DNA of 64,000 nt from Ophiosphaerella korrae (lineage: Eukaryota; Ascomycota; Dothideomycetes; Pleosporales; Phaeosphaeriaceae): NCBI GenBank assembly GCA_028456385.1, contig JALNQF010000006.1, positions 496,001 to 560,000 on the forward strand, written 5' to 3'. A program made the position numbers and the translations under genes. This document shows positions 9,585 to 20,918 of the stretch, piece by piece. The notes under the pieces are model-generated. The model made no database searches and was not told the DNA's origin. It saw only the letters and a list, made by a program, of their open reading frames with translations. The first letter of the stretch is position 1, and every line of letters starts with the position of its first letter.

Positions 9585-12194
9585 ATGGCGGCTGTAATCA
9601 TCCTGCTTCTGGGATTAGCCCAGTGGTCCCTTGTGTATGGCTTGCCTGCTGGAGGGGCGGGTCAAGAGCCTGCAAACCTGGACGAGCGGGCAGTCCTGGA
9701 AATTCAAAGCCTAGAACCGACGACTAGCTATAGAACTGCGATAAGATCTTTACAAACAGCATCAATAACTATTCTCCCAACTCTCACAGGGGTATGCGTG
9801 TTGACATTTTAAAAAAACAAAGACTGTGGCTGATTGCTATAACAGAGCATTCTTACCGGACTTCCTTCCGGAGGTCGATTTACTCAGGACCCCATAAATG
9901 GCCCTGGCGTTACTAGATCTGAGAAGCCTTTATGTCCACTTCCAACCCCTCTTTCTCCCGGCCCAACTGGACCATGGAAACCAATGTCTGCAAATATTTT
10001 TCAATCTATCGAAACTGGAGCCCCTGCGCCTTCTATCGAGTTTCGTGGTGGACATTATGTGAAGAAAGAGCATATTCTTGACGAGGACGTACCAATTCAG
10101 ACGAATAAGTTCTACGCCAACTTTTTCCTGGGGGGTCAAGGAAACCCGGTATGGACACATCCGTATCACCTAGTTTGGGCGAAGGGGCTTGGACAAACAG
10201 GATCTTACGGTGTGGCGATCAGTCACACGGAGCGAGACCAATTTGCCTACGGGCCGCCCGAGGCTGGCAACAAGCCTCGCTATTTTATATCGCCAGTTGG
10301 CATTCACCATATGGTACTATCTTCTGCTGACCTTGGCACTGATACAACTCTTTCTGTTGAAGAGGTGAAAGCATTCTCGGTATACGCTAACTTAGCGCCG
10401 TCGAAAGCCTCTCGAATTGTAATGTCAATGCCTGTTGTCCAGGGTATGGGCCTTGTCACAGCCATATACAACGATACGAAACCGATGGTTCGAAGTGGTG
10501 TTTTCTTTCGCAGTTTCGATTATATCAACAGTGTTAGCCAGGGCACATACAAGTGGCGGGTCACACTCAACGATAACTCGCAATGGCTTTTCTACGCCAC
10601 ACCTCTCGCTGCCATTGGTGTACCTCCCTTTATTTTGACTAATAGTTCTACCATTGAAGGCCCCACTGGTTTTGTAGGAATAATCCAAGTTACAAAGAAC
10701 CCCGCAGGGGTTTCAGGGGAAGAGGCATTCGACGCGGCCGCGGGCGCTTACGCAACGAACGCAACAATTACCGGCTCCGTGGATGGAAATGCAGGCGGTT
10801 ATACGATTAGTTGGGGAAAAGGTGGCATACAAAGTAATAATCTCCTCATGTATGCTCTGCCTCACCATGTAGAATCCTTCGATCAGCAAACGAAAGCTGC
10901 TTTGAGAGATATCAAGCTCGTTACGACTACAAAAGGATACGCACAAGCTATTCTCGCAAATAAGATGACCATGCTTGAAAACGACCTTCCTAGTAGGGTT
11001 GGGTTTGCCCCGTGGATACAGAACGCCAATGCTGGATCTGATCATGTCGAACTAGGCCCGGATGCTCTCGCTCTCATCAACAGCGCCGGCCAAGCGGAAC
11101 TTAGCCAGGACTTCAACGCACAAACTCGCCTGAACAGCATGTATTATTCCGGTAAAGGTCTTGCTAAGTTTGCCGGCATAATTTACACAATGAGCAATAT
11201 AGCCGGCAATCGCAACCTTGCGGCGTCCGGACTGGTCAAACTGAAGGATGCATTGAATGTTTTTGTCAACAATACACAGCCTGAGCCGTTGGTGTACGAC
11301 ACGGTCTGGAAAGGTATTGTTTCGTATGCGACTTACAGGCCGCCACGCTACGATCCAGGTCTCGACTTTGGAAACACGCTGTACAACGACCACCATTTCC
11401 ACTATGGATATTTTGTTTATACCGCCGCAGTAATAGGTTATCTTGATCCCGAGTGGCTCAACCAAGGTAGCAATAAAGCTTGGGTCAATACTCTAGTCCG
11501 AGATTTTGCTAACCCTGTAAACGACGAGTACTTCCCGTTCCAACGATCGTTTGATTGGTACATGGGCCATTCTTGGGCCAAAGGGCTTTTTGAATCTAGT
11601 GACGGCAAAGACCAGGAATCTACATCAGAAGACACGTTTGCAACTTACGCGGTCAAGATGTGGGGTCGAATCATCCGCGATGCCAACATGGAAGCTCGAG
11701 GCAACCTGCAACTGGCGGTTCAAGCACGGAGCATATCAAACTACTTTCTCATGACTTGGGACAACAAGAACCAGCCTCCTCAATTTTTACACAACAAGGT
11801 CACTGGGATTCTTTTTGAGAACAAGATCGATCACACGACTTACTTTGGCTCTAACCCTGAACACGTCCAGGGCATACACATGATTCCACTCAATCCGTCG
11901 TCTGCATACACGCGCGCCAAGAAGTACGTTAAAGAGGAATGGGACACGTATTTCAGTGAGGGTCGTGTAGATCAGGTGCAGGGGGGATGGAAAGGTATTT
12001 TGTACGCCAACTATGCACTCATCAACCCGCAAAAAGCGTATGACTTTTTTGCAAATGCGGATTATGGCACACAGCTGGATGGCGGTGCGAGCCGCACTTG
12101 GTACTTGGCGTACACGGCAACTCTGTTGGGAATGGCGAGAAGGAGCGCAGGCGTCTATGAAGGGCGGAACTCTACCACTGGGAGGGCCAAGTAG
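9585..12194 (+). CDS. Secreted endo-1,3-beta-glucanase, GH81
   Basis: Hydrolyses internal beta-1,3-glucan linkages, as in cell separation, wall remodelling or attack on foreign walls. Exons are 9585-9791 and 9846-12194 (851 residues, usual for the family); the 54-nt intron keeps phase 0. Residues 1 to about 20 form a signal peptide with a hydrophobic VIILLLGLAQWSLV core. GH81 hallmarks are IQTNKFYANFFLGGQ, WTHPYHLVWAKG, NDHHFHYGYFVYTAAVIG and the region at residues 638-665 (from FDWYMGHSWAKG to an acidic DGKDQESTSED stretch), which contains the conserved acidic active-site residues. No extra carbohydrate-binding domain or GPI signal is visible, so a soluble secreted enzyme is likely. Confidence 0.95.
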
Positions 12195-13631
12195 AGGAAT
12201 AAATAGGACCGGCACAAAAAGGGGAGCAGAAAACGGGTTATCGTAGAAATATAGAGCTAAAGACAAGGGCAGGAGGGCTGAGGTTCCGGATATGAGTTGG
12301 GGTTTGCAAGACAAGGAAAATGAGATTTTAGACGGCGGCGAGGCTGGGGAAGATGGTGACATATATGGAAATGGGTCCGCGAAGACTAGCAGACGGCGTG
12401 ATGTGCGCTGGGTGGTGGAGCAGAGCATATGTAAATATCGATAGTAGGGATGAAGAGTGTGTATATTTTCATGTATAAATGTGTTGTAGGCGAAGTGGCT
12501 GAAATGGAAACTCGCGGTGAGTGATGAGGAGCGATGAGGGGCGGGCACGCACGAGGGTGCCAAGAGAAGGCCAGTAGTTCAGCTCTCGGCGATGGATGGA
12601 GTGATCAGGAAGGGTTGAGGGGCCAAGGCTTCTATTTTTAGCGCGAACAACGGCGAAAGGCCATGGCACAGCCACAGTGTGCGGCGTTTTGGTGCGCGTG
12701 GGGATCGTGTAGATAATAAATAAATAATCTCCTTCGCTAAGTGCCTATTTGGTAGCGAGCAGAGCCGCGCGCGCTTCCATGGGTGACGAAGACGCTGACA
12801 GTGGGTGGTGTCGCTGTGTGCAGAGATGCGAACACGGGACGGGGATTTGGCGACTTGGCCGTCTGGGACTGGGCTCGTGCCAGCAGTGCTAGAAGAGCCA
12901 CTGGAGGTCTCGAGCGCGGGGAGGAATGGGCATGATAGGCCTGTCAGGGCTGGCGTGCATGGCCGCATTCCTCAGCTAGTTGGCAGGCCAGTCGTGGACG
13001 GGCACGCGAGCGCAGCAGTGCCTTTTGTCTTGTGCTATTCAAGCATCCAAGCATCCAAGCATCCGGCGCAGCACATGCTCAGCTCGCCTTGTTTGCCAGC
13101 GTGCAGCAGGCTGGCAGTGCAGCGATAATGCAACATAAGTAACATAAGTCGGCCGTGGTCTCGATGCAACGGTCAACGACTGATGAGAGATTCGCCATCA
13201 TCTTATCATCTTCCTGTGCCATTCATAGACCCAAGCGCCGCGCGTCGCTGCCTGATTGGGACGCCCTCCCGTTGCCCCTGCCCGTCTTCACTGCCAAGGA
13301 TCAAGGTTTCAGGGCCACAGCCCCCAAAACGCCAAACGCCCTTCCCACTGCCATTATTTCCCTTCGCTATCGCTTCCTCGACGTCCTGTCGTCTGCCTCT
13401 CGTTTCACCTTTGCCTGTTCTGCCTGTTCTGCCTGTTCTGCTACACCCGCCGCCGTCACGCCTACCGTAGCCTGTCGTCGTTTCCTGCTTCCTTCCCATC
13501 CTTTGCTTCTACTCACGCCCTAGGTTGATCCTCCGGCCAGCGCCTGTTTAATTCTGTATTTCCGCATCACCTATTCCTTACCAACATCGACCTCTCCCTA
13601 GGACCTACGCCTCCGGGCGACACCCACCGCC
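12195..13631. other. Intergenic region with CT-rich leader before the Flc-like gene
   Basis: No gene was recognised. The last 500 bp are pyrimidine-rich, as in long 5' leaders of highly expressed fungal genes. Two small tandem repeats are present: a CATCCAAG-type unit three times near 13043-13065 and a GCCTGTTCT unit three times at 13413-13439. Confidence 0.5.
13413..13439 (+). repeat. Three tandem copies of a 9-bp unit
   Basis: GCCTGTTCT is repeated three times without change, in the CT-rich leader upstream of the Flc-like gene. Confidence 0.9.
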
Positions 13632-15966
13632 ATGAGAGCACACACGACATATTCGGCAATGCTTGCTCCCTTCATACTACTCGCCTCGGCGCCGCTGAGT
13701 GCCCTGGCCGGCGATGTCCTCAAGACCAACGGCTTTAGCTCCTGTCTGAACGGTAACTCGGACATCAAGGTCAACAAGCTTGACATCCAGTTCGACCGCT
13801 CTACCAAGAAGGTCAAGTTTGATGTCTCCGGCACCAACGACAAGTCGCAGAATGTCATGGCCACGCTCATCGTCAACGCCTACGGCAAGGAGGTATACAG
13901 GAACAAATTCGATCCCTGCGAGGGCGCAACAAAGGTCGACCAGCTGTGCCCAGGTACGCCTCCCATTTGCCCGTTTGCCCATTCGTAACAACCAGCCCAG
14001 TACTGACCTTAAGCAGTCCCCAAGGGCACTTTCGGCGCGTCCGGTGAGCAAAGTATCCCCGAAAAATACATTGCATCCATCCCGGCCATTGCCTTCAACA
14101 TACCCGACATTGACAGCCAGGCCACCATGCAGCTCCAAGCAAAGGACGGAGGACAAGACCTTGCCTGTATCACATCGCAGGTCAGCAACGGACAGTCTCT
14201 TTCAACCGCCGGAGTCCAGTATATTGCCGCCGGTATTGCAGGTGCCGCCCTGATCCTGTCGGGCGCCTCCGCATTCGCCAGTGCCGGCAGCAGTGGTGCA
14301 GCGACCTCGAGCCCTACGTTTGGCGACGTTATTGGCTGGTTTCAGGGAATGGCCCTCAACGGCATGATGAGCGCGGATGTTCCTGGAGTCTATCGCAAGT
14401 GGTCCAGCAACTTTGGCTTCAGCACTGGCCTCATCTACTGGGAAGGCATGCAGACCTCCATCGATGGGTTCCGTCAGAAGACTGGTGGCAACCTCACCCA
14501 AAGCAACGTCGGCTTCCTCAAAAACACCACCCTTGTCCACGTCGACCAGAACGTAACGTTGAGCAAACGCGCTTTCGACACCGGCCTCCTGTTCGCTCGT
14601 GATAACCTGAACACCAACGCTAATGCCACAGCCGCCGAAGGCGACAACAAAGCTATGCATCTCGTCAAAGGCATCCAAGGCTTCGTTGAAGAGTACAAAA
14701 TTCCAGACGCCAACGCTTTCATGACTGTCTTGCTCATCTTCGCTATCGTCGTGGCCGCCATCACTGTTGGTATCCTGCTCCTCAAGGTCATTCTCGAAAC
14801 CTGGGCTCTTTTTGGTAGCTTCCCCAAGCGCCTGACTGGCTTCCGCAAGCGATACTGGTGGACTCTCGCAAAGACCATTACCAACTTGATTCTCCTCCTT
14901 TACGGTATCTGGGTCCTCTATTGTGTGTATCAATTCAAGAGAGGTGACTCTTGGGCTGCAAAGACTCTTGCCGGCGTCACCTTGGCTATTTTCACAGCCA
15001 TCCTAGCATTTTTCACTTGGAAGATCTGGCACACTGCCAGCAAATTCAAGAAGCTCGAGGGCAGCTCCGAGGGTCTCTACGATGACAAGGACGTGTGGCG
15101 CAAGTACAGCCTGTTCTACGAAAACTACAAGAAGAGCTACTGGTGGATATTCGTCCCTATCATCGTTTTCACGTTCGCCCGTGGATGCGTCATTGCTGGC
15201 GCAGATGGCCATGGTCTCGCTCAAGCTGCCGGCCAACTGGTCGTCGAAGCTCTTCTCCTCGTTGTCCTTCTTTGGTCCCGCCCTTACTCGCTGAAGTCCG
15301 GTAACTGGATTAACATTGTCATTCAGGTCGTTCGTGCTTTGTCCGTTGTGTGCATTCTGGTCTTTGTCGAGGAACTTGGCATGTCTCAAACCACCAAGAC
15401 TGTCACTGGTCTCGTTCTCGTCGTTGTTCAAGCCTCGCTCACTGGTGTTTTGGCTATTCTCATCGCCGTGAACGCCATTATTATTTGCTGCAAGGAGAAC
15501 CCCCATCGTAAGAAGAGGAAGGAAGCTGGTAAGTCTTGCAGCTCGCTTTTCCCTTGTAATCAAACTGACAATTTCCGCAGAGAAATCTCGTGACAAAGAC
15601 AACCTTACCCCTCTTGATGCACGCAACTCGCTCCTCATGGACCCACAGGAACACAACAACAAGCGCAATTCTCTACCTGTTCCATTTGGACCCCGTGCTG
15701 GCGGCTACGACCCGGTTCCACTCTCAGAGCAACACACAGCTTATGACCGACCGGGGATGCAGACATACCCCAGCGACCAAGGCGTCCTTCTTGCTGATGC
15801 ATCTACATTCGGTCGCACGGCTTCTCATTCTCACAGCATGAGCGGTGGCCGAGAAGAGGGACAGATGCGATTGCAAGATCCAGAAACTGCAGGGTATCAT
15901 CCAACGAACAACGGTCCATGGCAACCGCAGCAACCACGAGGAAACCAAGGCGGCTACGCATACTAA
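13632..15966 (+). CDS. TRP-like/Flc family membrane protein
   Basis: Exons are 13632-13953, 14017-15528 and 15581-15966, giving 739 residues with matching phases. The N-terminus is a signal peptide (about residues 1-26, ending ALA-G), followed by a luminal or extracellular ML-like domain with paired cysteines (SSCLNGNSD, DPCEGATK, DQLCP). From the middle of exon 2 there are about eight to nine hydrophobic segments, matching the TRP-like domain. The cytoplasmic tail has a lysine/arginine cluster and then is polar and Gln/Pro/Gly-rich. Yeast Flc1-3 act in ER FAD import, wall integrity and calcium handling, and S. pombe Pkd2 is a related channel. Substrate here is not determinable. Confidence 0.92.
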
Positions 15967-17148
15967 GCTTTTTGTGATGCCAAAAGACAAGAATAAATCT
16001 CGTTGTGTTGACTAAGCTCCAGCCCAGGAGCAAATTTTGGCTGGCCTGTGTATATCGCTCCCTCCCTTTTGTTTAAACATGGCATGTCTGTTTGTGGGTA
16101 CAGATTTGGATACATCTGATGCTCACCCTGGAAAAAAAAAATCTAGACGGGCAAATCACTGCATATATATATAGGCGGTCGAACAGGTAAAGAAACACTG
16201 TACATTACAGCATATCAAAGTGTCGGGACCTGGTTTGACCGTCTAAATTTTTTACGAATGTTTCCTTTGTTGCCAGTAGAGAATTATTCGAGTTAATAAG
16301 ATTGTAATCTATGATTGGTATAGTGGCCTGTGGCTGCTTAGAAGGAGGATTTGCGGATTCTGATGTGGTAGTAGATGAGTAAGATATGTAGAGAATAAGC
16401 ATATGTTGCACTTATTTTGCGTTATATGAAGTGGTGTTAGAGCGAGACTTTTCTGCGAGTCGGGGTGCGTTTATGGTTTGTAATGCAGAAAGACGGTCCC
16501 GCGTTGCCGTACGCTGTGCCAGTCATTTCCCTTTCTTGTAAAATGCCCGTTCGTAGAGCATCTGGACAGTATTAGAGTTCATGTTATCGATATGCTGCGC
16601 CATAAGAATGTGTATGCAAGCCTCGATGAAGAGTTACGTACCATGTTTTAATACTAGGTTAAAGACAAGACATTATGGTATTGAGCAATGTTCGGATTCT
16701 TCGTTTCGGTATCAATCGGGAACCACGTTCAGTAGCTCTTATAAACTTGTACTCAAGTGGAATGCTACGGCCAGGTGAGTGCGACTAGGATTAGTGCTCT
16801 TCTGGTTTTCCATACTCTGTTCAAGCTCACTGCTGATCCCTTAGTATCTCATTATGACGGTGAATATTCTCATTATTTACTACTTTGCCATTATCCTTTG
16901 AGTTTTGTCTACAGTCACTATCATTTAACTAACCTCATCGTAACATATTATTCTACAATGCGTAAATCCACACTCACCTTAGCCATGTCCCCATATTCCT
17001 CTTATATCAGCATAGTCGCCCTCACTAAAGCATGATCACTGCCACGTTGCTTCCCGTAAACATCCCAACGATGACCGAATATGGATGACCGGCCCAAGCA
17101 ACCCCACATAGTATTATAACTATCAGGACTCACCATTACCCGCTTACG
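15967..17148. other. Intergenic, no intact gene seen
   Basis: AT-rich spacer after the Flc-like gene. Short frames here have no recognisable features. Confidence 0.5.
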
Positions 17149-17490
17149 TCTCCAACAAAAACATGCAATTCATACCCATGATCTGGGGCACAACCGACAA
17201 TGACGCCAGCACCCCCTTCTACGACACAATCCAGCGCTAAATCGCCACACACACACACACACACACACACAACCATCCCCTACATCCTTACCTTCAACGA
17301 TCCCACCGCTACCTCCTCCGTCAGCGGCTCCAACCCCAACGCCCACCTCGCCGCCGCCCGCTAGCAAACCGAAGCCAAACCTTTCTACACCCTCGGCGTC
17401 GAAGTCGGCGCCCTAGTCGGCACAGGCGCACCTAGCGGCTGGGCCCGGCCGAAACAATGGCCTAATGCCTGTGTCCGCACTGGTTGTATT
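17149..17490 (+). pseudogene. Relic of a GH128-type (Asl1-like) glycosidase
   Basis: Two adjacent frames together read like a GH128 glycan-binding/hydrolase core. The first (from 17163) has MQFIPMIWGTT and stops at a TAA. A (CA)13 tract (17246-17271) follows, after which the frame shifts by one and continues with YILTFNDP, in the place of the family LxFNEPD motif, then LGVEVGALVGTGAPSGW, in the place of VGAPAVTGAPSG. A further in-frame TAG lies at 17361-17363. The glutamate expected in FNEPD is replaced by Asp. No start or complete domain is present, so this is an eroded remnant. Family assignment is by eye. Confidence 0.5.
17246..17271 (+). repeat. (CA)13 microsatellite
   Basis: Twenty-six bases of perfect CA repeat, lying inside the GH128-like relic at the point where its frame changes. 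Confidence 0.97.
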
Positions 17491-18174
17491 TTTTTTTTTT
17501 TTCCCTTTATCGTGCTTGGAAGAGTGGGCTGGTCAGACGTAGGAATGTTACGCTTTATGCGTATTTTTGGCGCGTTTCGTGCGGAGGTGTCGAATGTTGG
17601 GCCCGGTGCTGTGACGCTTTTTGTCGGATGGGTATCTCGCTAGGATTGGCAACTTATATATGGATCGTGATCTGGGATTTTTTTGATGGTGGCAAGACTT
17701 CGAGTGTGAGTGGGGTCTTGATGTGTGGACATAGGTTTCGCTTCGTCTTATTTCTTTTCCTTATTTTGATAGCTTGGAGTTATGTATTTTCTGGGACAGC
17801 TCGGGTTGAGTGGTAGTGTGCATGGTGTATGTAGGTATCATAGGTTGATGTATTCCCGATATTAGAGTCTGTACTTGCATTTGCTTCTTAGATGGCTTAC
17901 ACAGTTGGTAACGGGAGTGATGAGTGGACTGTAAAGGATATAGCGAGTTCAAAAGCCAAGTGAGGTAGGTTGGGATATGTGAAAAAAGCCGTGGCTAGGA
18001 ATACTTGTTGAACCCATACAAATATATATATATATATATATTGAACTCTATTTGGTGTAAATTTAGCACCGGCAACGAATGCTTTCGCCAAAGAATCCCT
18101 ACTAGTATACAGAAATTTGATGGCAAACCATCGTTCCATGCAGTATGCTATCCAAAATCTCGATTTCACGCCAG
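17491..18174. other. AT-rich spacer with an (AT)10 tract
   Basis: Contains a T-run near 17487-17501 and an alternating AT tract at 18022-18041. No gene was recognised. Confidence 0.55.
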
Positions 18175-19113
18175 CTAACTATGGCTTTCCATTCTCTCCA
18201 ACGGCGCCCAACCTTCCAGTGTCGCATCCGCTTCTGACAAATATACCTGCTCCTCTACTTGAAGCATATCATGTTGAAAACTAGCTTCCCTTTGTAGTCT
18301 GCGCCGTGACGTATTGCGCTTCATAGAACCCCTGAACAAAGTACCTGTGGTCTTTGTCGGGGAGAGCTCCGGAGAGTGATCTGACGAACTTGATGTTGAA
18401 GATGAATCATCTGTCATAATACTATTGCAATCTGAGTCCTCTTCAAACACTGTTGCAAGTGGTGACTTGCGACCTGCTGCAGTCTCTATCCTCCTCCGCT
18501 TTGCGCGCTTGATAACCTGATCCAAGAAGACGGCGCCCGTTTCCTGCTTAGCACCAACTGCCACATCATTTTGTTGTGGAGTGCCATGATCAGGACCGGC
18601 CTCGATCGAAAAAGTCTCCATGATAGGTGTATGGATTCCAAATCTTCTACCCCATCGACACTCACTTGGGTAGTCGCACCACATCCAACAATTCTTCCCA
18701 TCTCCATCAATCTTGCACCCTGCTCTCCGCCAACGCCCCCAGTCCTTCCATGATTTGTAGTCAAACTCGCTGCTACATGGTTTATGCTGCTTTGATCTTC
18801 GCGGTCGAATAGGCGGGCGCCATGCTTTTACCGTGGTGCTACCAGAACAAAAGGTGTGGCCATCTTCAAGGCATCGCCGTGTCACGCCGAGGCTGTAGCA
18901 TCGGTAGCATCGGTGACATTCCCATATCCAAGCGAGAGGAGAGGATGGCGCGGCTGACTTGGATTGCGAGGGTGTAAAGATTGGTGGCTTCGAGGGTATC
19001 CGGGGGGTCAGAGGTGTGCATGGAGAGAACGGGGATGGAGGAATAGAGAGCAAGGTTGGCTGGAAGGGGGCCGGAGAGATGCGAAGGTGCCGGGCTCGTG
19101 GATTGTCTGGCAT
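18175..19113 (-). CDS. Cys/Trp-rich conserved fungal protein of unknown function
   Basis: Single exon of 312 residues. The Pro/Ser-rich N-terminus (1 to about 60) is followed by a compact Cys/His/Trp block: WECHRCYRCYSLGVTRRC, then HTFCSG, and about 50 residues later KNCWMWCDYPSECRWG. The spacing of CxxC-type pairs suggests a zinc-binding fold, which I infer. A basic stretch KRAKRRRIE (nuclear-localisation-like), an acidic/serine-rich run and a C-terminal basic RRRLQRE segment follow. I recall similar CxRCxSLGVTRRCLxDGH blocks only in uncharacterised fungal proteins, so no function is proposed. Likely nuclear. Confidence 0.8.
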   Translation of the reverse strand: MPDNPRARHLRISPAPFQPTLLSIPPSPFSPCTPLTPRIPSKPPIFTPSQSKSAAPSSPLAWIWECHRCYRCYSLGVTRRCLEDGHTFCSGSTTVKAWRPPIRPRRSKQHKPCSSEFDYKSWKDWGRWRRAGCKIDGDGKNCWMWCDYPSECRWGRRFGIHTPIMETFSIEAGPDHGTPQQNDVAVGAKQETGAVFLDQVIKRAKRRRIETAAGRKSPLATVFEEDSDCNSIMTDDSSSTSSSSDHSPELSPTKTTGTLFRGSMKRNTSRRRLQREASFQHDMLQVEEQVYLSEADATLEGWAPLERMESHS

Positions 19114-20918
19114 GATGAAGTCGGACCGTCGGAGTGTTGTAATATCTTGTTATCTGATCTTGAAAGACAATATCGCAGCGCAGCACAAAACGACAAAGTT
19201 CTGCTTTACTTTCTTACATCGGTGATATCTGTTGTTCTAAGGGTAGGCCAAATTAAATTAGCGCAAAAGTATAAACTTGTATTCACTTGGACAAAAGTGC
19301 AAACTCGAGGTCACTCTGGTTTGGGCCCTTGTAGCATGTAAATGCGTGAACATGGCGGGCCTACATGACGAAATAGACCCTCTTTGTGGGCATTTGGGTG
19401 CAAATCGCAACAAGCTATCCCTCTACTGAGCCTTTGTTTGGTTCTCTTCAAGAATGTGGTGTAATGACTTTGACATGTCGTAAATTCTTTGTTTGGCCTT
19501 CCGTTCTGCCAAGTAGACCAGGCACACGTGGGGTCAATCAAGACAGTTAGCCTCTTTGTTTAGGGTGGCATTTTGGAGTTTCGTGACTTTATCTAAATCA
19601 ATCCTGTGTTTGTTGAGACTGGGCTCGACCTATATTGTTGCGGCTGTATGACGTGCACAGGAGATAGACCGACTTTGACACAGTCTTGCCATCGTTTAGG
19701 TTATTCAGGACCTGGGAGTTATATGAGTATCTTTGAAACAACTACGAGTTGTTGGTCATTGTGTGCGATGATCGAAAACTCTTGAATGTTGAAGTTAGGA
19801 TCCCTTTGTTGTAGTTCTCCACATAATAGCCCACGCCTTACAAGCGTAGTTAAAATAATCATGTGATCTTTTTCGGGTCGTGCTTGGTGTTCCGTGATGT
19901 TGATGACAGTTGTTGGTATAGCGAGCCATCTCTGTAAAATGCTGTTCTACACAAGCATACATCCAACTCTTTCACAGCGATTCTTAACTATGACCCGCTT
20001 CTTAGACATGATTGCACAAATGGAATCTACCATCCAGTTTGGGTGCCGACGTGTGTAGTGTATTTCGCCGCGAAGGGCATATCAAGTCTTAGAAATTGCT
20101 TCACGCCGCACGAATGAACGACCATCCATAGACGAGGTGTGAGATAGGTTAAAAACGAGAATTGCCAAGGTGTACTAGCCGCAGTCGTCCTTTGACTGTC
20201 GAAATCGAGTATCGCATTGCGTATATGCTTGCATCAGTGTCTGGGATTATGGCGTGTCGACTTCTAGGCAGCAACATCGGAGCCCGCTTCGGCCTCTTCC
20301 CGTGTCGCAGAAGGAGTGATATCAGAGGCGGTCGCTGCGCCACAAATGTCGATGAGCGCGCTAGTCCACATCCAGTAAAGTTTGCGAGAGGGGCTGAATC
20401 ACGACAGCAGGACAAGCTCGCAGACCGGAGCGCAAAGGTTGCCGACGGACAACCTTTTTTTTTACTTCCGTTTCGAGAATGCCATTCTAGATATCTCACG
20501 GCCTTGCTGCATCTCTCATAGGCCCATTCAGCGCCAAGTGCCCTTCCTCTGTCGCTGGGCTCGGACATTGACCAATCCAGTCCCACCTTGCAAGTCGCAA
20601 CACGAGAGCCCGCGCTCAGCAACTACGTCAATACCCAAGCATTAGTAGGTATACCGTGTGGCCCGGGTACTGATACAAGCCTGCCGTTCATCTCGAAGCT
20701 TGTCCAAGGTTAGGCAGCTGAAGAAGACACCATACGTAGACTACTATATGGTAAACGTACTTCTTAGAGGTAGTGTTACCTCCGTGTCCTGAATTTCATT
20801 ACTGCTGGTGTTTGTTTATATTGCAAGGCGAGGAATCGAACAATCGGACCGTTCTTGGTGTGATCACTGATCACTTTCTTTCCTTCCCTTTCGCGTTCCT
20901 TTGCTTACTCTTTATACG
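19114..20918. other. Intergenic, no supported gene
   Basis: A 157-codon minus-strand frame at 20149-20622 has no recognisable domain and was not accepted. The rest contains only short frames. It should contain the promoters of the divergent Cys-rich and Zn2Cys6 genes. Confidence 0.5.

Noticed and set aside
12579..12968. 129-codon minus-strand frame upstream of the Flc-like gene
   Set aside because: No motif; it lies in a low-complexity, GC-rich leader region with many overlapping frames.
20149..20622. 157-codon minus-strand frame
   Set aside because: No recognised motif, no intron pattern, no initiator context, and overlapping frames of similar length on the other strand.
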